Below, one piece after another: positions 58,157 to 64,000 of a stretch of DNA of 64,000 nucleotides; positions within the stretch are counted from its first letter, which is position 1; each line of letters starts with the position of its first letter. This DNA is from Terriglobales bacterium (GTDB taxonomy: Bacteria > Acidobacteriota > Terriglobia > Terriglobales > Acidobacteriaceae): NCBI GenBank assembly GCA_035567895.1, contig DATMPC010000001.1:124001-188000 (forward strand). Direction: 5' to 3'. The notes under the pieces were generated by a model. The model ran no database searches. It was given only the letters and a program-made list of their open reading frames with translations, and was not told the DNA's origin. The translations under genes and the position numbers were made by a program.

Positions 58157-58869
58157 GCGGGCACCTCGGAGGGATCCTCGACGAGTTTCCCGTCGCGCAG
58201 AAAGATGAAGCGCGAAGCGTATCGCTCTGCCAGAGAACGCTCATGCGTGACCATCAACACGGTCGTGCCCTCGCCATGGATGGTGTGAATCAAATCCATG
58301 ATTTCGCTTCCCGTGCGGCTATCGAGGTTGCCGGTGGGTTCATCTGCGAGCAACAACTGTGGAGAATTCACCAGCGCTCGCGCTAAGGAAGCTCGCTGCT
58401 GCTCGCCTCCAGAAAGTTCTGAGGGACGATGGTCCAGGCGGTGGCCAAGTCCCACACGCTCGAGAGCAGTCCGCGCGCGACTCAGGCGTTGCTCGCGGGG
58501 CACTTCAGCAAAGCGCATGGGGAGTTCCACATTCTCCAGCACAGTCATCGCGGCGACGAGATTGAATGCTTGGAAGACCATGCCAACCGTGCTGCGGCGA
58601 TAGCGAGCGAGTTCCTCTCGAGACATCCGAGCAAGATCGCGCCCGGCAACTGCAACTGAACCTGTTGTTGGAGTGTCGAGTCCGGCGATGAGGTTCAGCA
58701 AGGAAGACTTGCCTGATCCGGAAGTACCCAGCAATGCGACGAACTCCCCTGCCGCGATCGAGAAGCTCACGTCGTTTACTGCGCGAATCTCTGATTCGCC
58801 CATGCGGTAGTTGCGGGAGAGCTTCTGCGCCTGGATGTCGGCGCCTGTCTTATTTTCTGTCGGCATCAA
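58153..58869 (-). CDS. ABC transporter ATP-binding protein (LolD/MacB type)
   Basis: 238 residues. Walker A is in LLGTSGSGKSSLLNLIAG, the signature is LSGGEQQRASLARALV, and Walker B is LLLADEPTGNLDSRTG. The FNLVAAMTVLENVELPMRFA segment is of the LolD/MacB kind. It powers the FtsX-like permease whose start overlaps it by ATGA. Upstream is the longest gene-free stretch of the window, so the promoter of this pair lies there. Confidence 0.95.
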   Translation of the reverse strand: MMPTENKTGADIQAQKLSRNYRMGESEIRAVNDVSFSIAAGEFVALLGTSGSGKSSLLNLIAGLDTPTTGSVAVAGRDLARMSREELARYRRSTVGMVFQAFNLVAAMTVLENVELPMRFAEVPREQRLSRARTALERVGLGHRLDHRPSELSGGEQQRASLARALVNSPQLLLADEPTGNLDSRTGSEIMDLIHTIHGEGTTVLMVTHERSLAERYASRFIFLRDGKLVEDPSEVPA

Positions 58870-59765
58870 GATTTATGACTGCTGGCGAACCTTGTTATTA
58901 CGCCCGCGCGAGCGCAGAAGTTGCAAGCGGCAGTTATGGTGCAGCCACAGAGAATCATGGTGAGAGCTCTCGTTTAGTAACCCGATTCTGCCTGTTGACT
59001 TTGCAATTAGCAGCGAATTATTCTGTGCTTACACGGGAAAGGAGGGCGATCCAACATATATGAAAAGTTCTGATGGTAGTAGTAATAAACGTGAGGTGGC
59101 TGAGGCTTAGGGCGTTCAGCTCTAAAGACCTGGCGAACTCCGCTACACATTGGAGGTTTGCAGAGGCCATTCGCATAGAGTGACCGCCTCAAGCCAATCC
59201 CAACAGCTTACCGGCGACCCGCTGCGGTGAATAACCCGCGCGGGTCGTGTCGTTTTGGGACGAATCTTTTTCCTGCTTCCGTACACTGCAAAATCGATTT
59301 TTCCTAGCGTTTGCAACCACATCCGTAGTTATCGAAGTAACCGGTATTCTGGCCGTCACGGGCTCGTAATTAGCCGGATTCAAGAGCGATCGAAATCGTC
59401 CGGATAAACTAAACCCTTTTAGCTGAATCACTTACGGCATCTACGATTGGCCATAGCGGATTTTACCCTCTCTCCCACTAAAGTCGACGTTACCTGAGCG
59501 TACCCTCGCGTTACGTTGACCCCTTCATAGGGCCGTCATAATCTCGCCACATCACACCCGAAGTACATAGTCCTTTCGGCACCTTCTCGGTACCAGAATG
59601 GGAATGTTGGCGGGTTGGATAGTCCGGCAGGGCGACTGGAAAGAAGATTTCCTACGCTGACTCCCCACTGTGGATTTCGGCCCTTGAAATTTGCACTTGT
59701 TTTTCCCCTAAATCCACGCGACGAAGTCGAGTGGCAACAGGGACTTCAAGAGGAGAAAGAAAATC
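58870..59765. other. 896-base gene-free region before the fimbria-like operon
   Basis: No convincing gene is present on either strand. One possible forward promoter is TTGACT (58995) and TATTCT (59019), 18 bases apart. It is followed by GGAGG (59041) and a 16-codon ATG frame (59060-59110) whose role is unclear. A hairpin GACCCGC/GCGGGTC (59216-59222 with 59240-59246) lies further on. The end near 59745 holds the AGAGGAG ribosome binding site of the first subunit gene. A long leader for the operon is possible. Confidence 0.4.
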
Positions 59766-60398
59766 ATGAAACGCATGACACTGGCGATCTTCGCAGCCCT
59801 GTTGATGGCATCGACATCCTTCGCTGCGACACAGGCCGCAAATACCAACACCGTTGCACCGACACTTCAAATTTCGGCGACGATACAAAAAGCGGTATCA
59901 CTGACGCTCGCGACCGGCACGACCGGTGGCGTGACTCACTGCGCCGTTGTTGCCACTGGCGCCGCACCGGACTACACAATGAACTTCGGCACAGTGGACG
60001 CCCTCGGCATCAATGGCGGCAACTGCAGTAAGTTCAATCCTGCGACTCCAGGCGTTACCGACGCGATCTACTGGACCGACTATCAAGTGACGCCAGTATT
60101 CACGTCGCACACCGCTGTCTCGGGCACGACCGTCACGGCGCAAGTGACCACGGATTTCGCTGCTCCACACAACATCTTTGTGGTCCGCGACACTGCTAAC
60201 TCGAACACTGTGCCAGCCGGAGTAGGCAGCTTTTCGGCAATGGGCACAAGCTCAGCAGACACGATTGGTGCAGCCGGTGTCGCCAGCGGAACTGCGTTGA
60301 CCCGCTTCATCGGTGTGGGCGTAAAGCCCGATAACGGTGCGACCGTGTTACAGGGCGCGCAGACCGCAACCGTGACGTTCACCTTAACTGTTCAGTAA
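59766..60398 (+). CDS. Secreted fimbria-like subunit, single repeated domain
   Basis: 210 residues. A signal peptide (LAIFAALLMASTSFAAT) precedes a beta-rich, Thr/Ala/Gly-rich domain. Key motifs are NFGTVDALGINGG early in the domain and VKPDNGATVLQGAQTATVTF as the last strands, both shared with the next gene. Two Cys (THCAVV and GNCSKF) flank the first motif and may bond. AGAGGAG precedes the ATG. It is the first gene of a four-gene operon with a chaperone and a barrel protein, so it is probably exported and assembled. The domain is not one I recognise. Confidence 0.75.
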   Translation: MKRMTLAIFAALLMASTSFAATQAANTNTVAPTLQISATIQKAVSLTLATGTTGGVTHCAVVATGAAPDYTMNFGTVDALGINGGNCSKFNPATPGVTDAIYWTDYQVTPVFTSHTAVSGTTVTAQVTTDFAAPHNIFVVRDTANSNTVPAGVGSFSAMGTSSADTIGAAGVASGTALTRFIGVGVKPDNGATVLQGAQTATVTFTLTVQ

Positions 60399-60405
60399 GG
60401 CATGG

Positions 60406-60433
60406 GGTTCCCGGTTCCCCAAAAACCGGAACC
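60406..60433 (+). terminator. Intercistronic hairpin after the first subunit
   Basis: GGTTCC-C-GGTT (60406-60416) pairs with AACCGGAACC (60424-60433), with one bulged C and a 7-base loop. It begins eight bases after the stop of the first subunit and ends six bases before the next start. A partial terminator or mRNA-stabilising structure would raise expression of the first subunit over the rest, as in many pilus operons; this is inference. Confidence 0.5.
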
Positions 60434-60439
60434 ACTAAA

Positions 60440-61597
60440 ATGCCAGCAACGTTTCATGATCACGAGAACGCCACGCACGCACCTGCCAGAGAGATCGGTA
60501 GGGAGCGGCGTGGCTTTTCTTTTAGCTGGCTTCTTGCCGTAATTCTCACTTTCGCGCTCACGCCTTCCATGTGGGCGGCTGCCAAACTTAAGCTCGCATC
60601 TTCCGGTACCGGTTTTACGGTTGCGGGCGCATCCCCAACATATACAGCCTCATTTGGGACCATGAACGCGCTCGCGTTTGGCACACCGGCTACAAACGTG
60701 ACTGCAACAGCTTTGTCGAACGGTGCGCTCTATTTCACGACATTGAACGTTAGTGTTCAGGCCATAGGCGGCGGGAACACTGGGGTTGTCAAGGCGTACG
60801 TCAGCACTAATTTCCTCGGCAACGCCTCCTCCGCAATGATTGTGTATGGGTGTGCGGCTCCGTCGGCTTGCACAAGCGCCGGTCAATTTTCCGCATTGGG
60901 AACTTCACAAGCCGGCGCAACAACTCTGGCATCGGGACTGAACAGCGGTTCTCCTTCTGCCAATGCAGGCCTGGCGATCTTCCTCCCAGATAACAACGGC
61001 GCGACGGCATTCACTGGGTTGTCGGCGTTGGGTTGCACGGTAACTTTCGATCTTTATCTCAACGGAAGTACTACCTCAACCGATACGGTTACGCTGGCCC
61101 TCCTAAACGAGACCGTGCAGAGCGCTGTACAGCTCACGGTGGGCAGCGCCGCTGGTGGTCTAGCGATTGGCAATTCTGGCGGCCCATTAGTCGACCCGTT
61201 CTCCATGAGTTTTGGGAACGTAAACGCTCTTGGTATCGGGCCGGGCGCCGGGCTGACTACAGTGGCCCAGGCGGGTGGGATCATCTACAAAACACCCTAC
61301 AACGTCTTGCCGGTTTTTACCGATATGAGTCAGACGAGCGCGAGCGTGAAAGCATGCGTGAGTACTACGTTCACGCACTCCCTGGTCCTTTCGTTAAACG
61401 ATTCCGCGACCGGCTCCGCGGGTTCCTTTTCCAATATCTCTACAAATTGCGGTGCGGCCACATCGCTGACTACCACGGCTGGGAATCGCTCGACGGTTGC
61501 AAGATACCTGGGCCTTTTTGTCTCGAACGTGAACGGTGCCACGGCCTTCACTGGACTCGATAACGCAACCCTTACTTATACCCTGACGGTGCCATAG
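60440..61597 (+). CDS. Secreted fimbria-like protein with two copies of the subunit domain
   Basis: 385 residues. After a long basic N-terminus a signal peptide core (WLLAVILTFALTPSMWAAA) follows. Then two copies of the same domain: the first from about residue 55, with SFGTMNALAFG and FLPDNNGATAFTGLSALGC. The second starts near residue 240, with SFGNVNALGIGPG and NGATAFTGLDNATLTYTL. Both end motifs match the 210-residue neighbour. The ATG has no clear ribosome site. By position it could be a tip, adaptor or larger subunit. Confidence 0.75.
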   Translation: MPATFHDHENATHAPAREIGRERRGFSFSWLLAVILTFALTPSMWAAAKLKLASSGTGFTVAGASPTYTASFGTMNALAFGTPATNVTATALSNGALYFTTLNVSVQAIGGGNTGVVKAYVSTNFLGNASSAMIVYGCAAPSACTSAGQFSALGTSQAGATTLASGLNSGSPSANAGLAIFLPDNNGATAFTGLSALGCTVTFDLYLNGSTTSTDTVTLALLNETVQSAVQLTVGSAAGGLAIGNSGGPLVDPFSMSFGNVNALGIGPGAGLTTVAQAGGIIYKTPYNVLPVFTDMSQTSASVKACVSTTFTHSLVLSLNDSATGSAGSFSNISTNCGAATSLTTTAGNRSTVARYLGLFVSNVNGATAFTGLDNATLTYTLTVP

Positions 61598-61599
61598 TA

Positions 61600-62421
61600 A
61601 TGAGAACCTCTCCCAAAGTTGCACTCTGCGCCCTCCTCACATTCGCCACAACAATTGTTTCCGCGCAGTCGATCGGATTGGCCCCCGCTCAGATCATCAG
61701 CGACTTCAAACCTGGAGTGGCCTTCGAACAAGAATTGAGTGTCGCGAACAACGGTGGTGAAGCCGTCGAGTTGCACGTCCAGATCACAGATTTCTGGTAC
61801 AACGACAAGAACGAAAAGGTCTTCGGCGCACCCGGAACTTCGCCGCGTTCAGCGGCGAATTGGATTCAGTTCGTTCCCGAGAAGTTCACGGTTCCGGCCG
61901 GCAAGTCGCAAAAGATGAAGGCGATCATTACGCCTCCTGCGGATGCTCGCGGCGGATACTACGCCGTCCTGTTTGTGGAATCGAAACCGGTACTCACCAA
62001 CAAGCAGACTGAAGACGGTAAGCGCGTCTTTACCAACATGAGGCTTGGTTGCCTCGTTTTGCTCACCGCTAAGAACAGTGAAGCTTTCAACGTGAGCGTG
62101 AACGAATTGAAACTCATCCCGCCCAGCAATAATCAGGCACTCACCTTGACATTCGTAGTCGACAACGAGAGCAATACACATGTCTTTCCGCAGGCGCGAT
62201 TGGCGATTTTGAATCCTGATCACAAGCTGGTGGCGAAATCAGAGAGTGAACTGAAGCGCTTTCTGCCCGGGCAGAAAGACTCGATGAAAGTTGAATGGAA
62301 CGGCGACTTGAATCCCGGAGATTACACCGGGGTGCTCTCGCTTGTGTATGGCGGCACTCACGTGGAGACACGGCAGATTGCGTTTACGGTTGCAGCGAGG
62401 ACAGCAAGTAGCGGCAAATGA
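61600..62421 (+). CDS. PapD-like periplasmic chaperone
   Basis: 273 residues. A signal peptide (ALCALLTFATTIVSAQ) is followed by an immunoglobulin-like domain, with LSVANNGGEAVELHVQITDF, then AANWIQFVPEKFTVPAGKSQ and ADARGGYYAVLFVE. These are the G1/F1-type strands of PapD-like and WxL-protein-associated proteins. A second domain from about residue 155 has VFPQARLAILNPDH and GVLSLVYGGTHVETRQ. It starts two bases after the subunit stop, so it is translationally coupled. It is likely to cap or fold the subunits in the periplasm. True PapD signature residues cannot be confirmed by eye. Confidence 0.75.
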   Translation: MRTSPKVALCALLTFATTIVSAQSIGLAPAQIISDFKPGVAFEQELSVANNGGEAVELHVQITDFWYNDKNEKVFGAPGTSPRSAANWIQFVPEKFTVPAGKSQKMKAIITPPADARGGYYAVLFVESKPVLTNKQTEDGKRVFTNMRLGCLVLLTAKNSEAFNVSVNELKLIPPSNNQALTLTFVVDNESNTHVFPQARLAILNPDHKLVAKSESELKRFLPGQKDSMKVEWNGDLNPGDYTGVLSLVYGGTHVETRQIAFTVAARTASSGK

Positions 62422-64000
62422 CGGTTGCAAGGAGGACGCGTAGTACCGCGACAGCAGTGTGCCTGCTGCTCGCTGGGCTATTCGTGTGTGCTCCAAAGTC
62501 ACTTGCCCTTGAACCGACAGTTCTATCCAGCGTCGATGTGTACTGGCAGTCCACGCGCACGATCGCGGCTCCCGGAGTAACCAGCGTCATTGTCCTCGAT
62601 GAGGAGATTGCCCACGTCCAGCTTGGCAATGACACCATCGAATTTGCCGGTCTAACACGTGGCGAGACGGTTGCGTTGGCTTATATTGATGGAAAGCCCT
62701 TCAGCATTGTTGTTCATGTTATCCCGCATCCATTAAAGGTTGTTCCGCCAAGCCTGCAGCGCCGTGAATCTGAGTTCGCACATGGAGTTGTTGGTTCGGA
62801 TGTTCAGCTCTCAAGCGTTCAGAACACCTCTCACGTGACGTGGCTCAGCAGCCTGGGATGGTCGCAGCAGGTGGGCGATCATTATCTGGATTTCAGCAGC
62901 CAGGTTGAGGACAACACGCAGTTCGGTGGGCACGAGGCTAATCTAAGAACTGCCTCGATCAATTATCGGACTCCACATCTCACGGTAAACGCGATTGATT
63001 TCAATCAGAGCCTCAGCGGTTCGTTGGGCGAAGACCGTGTCAATAACTTCTCGACGCCGAGCATCATGCAATTGCGCGGGGGAGCAGTCACACTAGGCAG
63101 CGGCAAAAACGAGTTCTCACTTTTTGCTGGCTCAACGATTCCCTACTACTTTCTCTCTTTAAACGCCACGCGCGACGTCGCCGGCTTTAGCTTCCATCGC
63201 AGACAGACGAGCAAGCTGAATTTCTTTGGCAGCACGAGTTATGTGAATATCCCGACCACACTAACCACAGGAACCGTTCAACGGCGCGAATACGCGATGC
63301 AGAACCTCGGGCTGAGCTACCGGCTTGGGCAGCACTTCCTCGTGGGAGCGCAAGGTGGTGCGAGTAATCGCGGCGGCATGGTTCGCGGAGACCTTTCCTA
63401 CAGCTCCTTCCGATTTTCCGGGTATGCGAGCGTCATCTCCGCTTCACAAACGTTTCCGTTGAATCAACTGCAATCACTTTTCTCCGGAACCTCTGCAGTA
63501 AAGGGCGGGTTGAGTTATCGATGGAACTCGAGATTCACCCAGGGACTCTACGTGGATCACTCGACGATCACTCCTGGACTGATCTATCGCGTACCGGGAC
63601 GCAATGATTACGTGAGTCCCTCAGCTGCGTTCACCCTCTCGCGAGGAGAGACGCTCAATTTTTCTTACACGTATAGCCGAAACACTGGAGGCTTCACCCC
63701 AGCCACCACCACGGGAAATCGTTACGATGTCTCGTTGAACTCTCAGTTGGCGCCAAGGGTAGCTAATACTGCTCAAGTCACAATTGGCTCCGTGCAAGAT
63801 CCGCTACAGATTAGTTCGCAGGACCAATTCAGTGTTCGCGACTCGCTTAGCATTCCCATCAAGGGAAAATCTCTGCTCCTTGGAGTCGAGCATGATAGGG
63901 TGAATCCATCGCTGATTACCAAATTGAACCAAGAATTGAATTTGCTATCACCGCAGTTGCAAGCTCAATTCCTGGCCGATCCCGTGGCATTTGTGGACTC
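62418..64000 (+). CDS. Outer-membrane usher-like barrel protein (partial)
   Basis: The frame opens at ATG 62418, overlapping the chaperone stop by ATGA, and stays open to the window end (at least 527 residues). A signal peptide (AVCLLLAGLFVCAPKSLA) is followed by a small domain at about residues 38-100 with VIVLDEEIAHVQLGNDTIEF and GLTRGETVALAYIDGKPFSI. This pattern resembles the pilus/secretin N-terminal domain of CpaC-type proteins. The rest has alternating beta strands with aromatic ends, typical of an outer-membrane barrel (for example LGLSYRLGQHFLVGAQGGAS). By position it would be the exit channel for the subunits. The 3' end is missing, so the family is not settled. Confidence 0.75.
   Translation, partial: MTVARRTRSTATAVCLLLAGLFVCAPKSLALEPTVLSSVDVYWQSTRTIAAPGVTSVIVLDEEIAHVQLGNDTIEFAGLTRGETVALAYIDGKPFSIVVHVIPHPLKVVPPSLQRRESEFAHGVVGSDVQLSSVQNTSHVTWLSSLGWSQQVGDHYLDFSSQVEDNTQFGGHEANLRTASINYRTPHLTVNAIDFNQSLSGSLGEDRVNNFSTPSIMQLRGGAVTLGSGKNEFSLFAGSTIPYYFLSLNATRDVAGFSFHRRQTSKLNFFGSTSYVNIPTTLTTGTVQRREYAMQNLGLSYRLGQHFLVGAQGGASNRGGMVRGDLSYSSFRFSGYASVISASQTFPLNQLQSLFSGTSAVKGGLSYRWNSRFTQGLYVDHSTITPGLIYRVPGRNDYVSPSAAFTLSRGETLNFSYTYSRNTGGFTPATTTGNRYDVSLNSQLAPRVANTAQVTIGSVQDPLQISSQDQFSVRDSLSIPIKGKSLLLGVEHDRVNPSLITKLNQELNLLSPQLQAQFLADPVAFVD

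Noticed and set aside
59189-59431. Reverse 80-residue frame in the gene-free region
   Set aside because: No ribosome site, no domain, and unbalanced composition; treated as chance.

Overview
The window looks like a piece of a diderm bacterial chromosome, most likely an Acidobacteriota of the Terriglobia type. The reasons are: outer-membrane machinery (Omp85/TamB pair, RND efflux with an outer-membrane factor, an arabinose-5-phosphate isomerase of the Kdo pathway) together with RNase J; the start of an Oar-like TonB receptor; secreted TPR proteins, DUF885 and DUF2339/DUF3999 proteins; and moderately GC-rich DNA with short gene-like hairpin repeats. This assignment is inference; there is no rRNA or tRNA gene in the window to settle it.

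Layout. 1-1.6 kb: 5' end of a TonB-receptor-like gene facing a coupled pnuC/nicotinamide-riboside-kinase-like pair. 1.6-4 kb: a dispersed repeat, a secreted TPR protein, a low-complexity secreted protein and a MITE-like palindrome. 4-11 kb: an Omp85 protein with (by eye) seven POTRA domains and a TamB-like partner. 11-16.5 kb: DinB-like protein, DUF4440, DUF885 peptidase-like protein, zinc alcohol dehydrogenase and a GntR regulator. 16.7-22.4 kb: a frameshifted sterol-desaturase gene, an alpha/beta hydrolase, the DUF2339-DUF3999 membrane pair and a VOC protein. 22.5-28.3 kb: a complete RND tripartite efflux operon. 29.4-33.3 kb: a chromate-resistance-like island (ChrB, a Tat-targeted SufS-like enzyme lacking the catalytic cysteine, a short ChrB-domain protein, and a DUF1259 gene with an in-frame amber codon) without chrA. 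33.3-34.8 kb: a GH30 glycosidase. 35-58.9 kb is housekeeping: recR-ybaB-dnaX, RNase J, threonine dehydratase, ftsY-ribD-ribE, a thioesterase, secA, a PBP1a-type peptidoglycan synthase, proS, a KpsF-type isomerase, guaA and a MacB/Lol-type ABC transporter. 58.9-59.8 kb is a long gene-free region. 59.8-64 kb: an operon of two secreted subunits sharing one repeated domain, a PapD-like chaperone and an outer-membrane barrel protein that runs off the window.

Two areas stand out as possible undescribed systems. The first is the terminal operon, which has the logic of chaperone-usher fimbriae but with unrecognised subunits and a barrel protein whose N-terminus looks like a secretin/CpaC N-domain. 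The second is the ChrB island, where a desulfurase-derived, exported, cysteine-less enzyme sits between two ChrB-type genes under a strong promoter that overlaps a palindrome. Smaller signals include a pair of 180-bp dispersed repeats that align without gaps 33 kb apart, a 110-bp palindromic element with a 4-bp target duplication, and several decayed genes.
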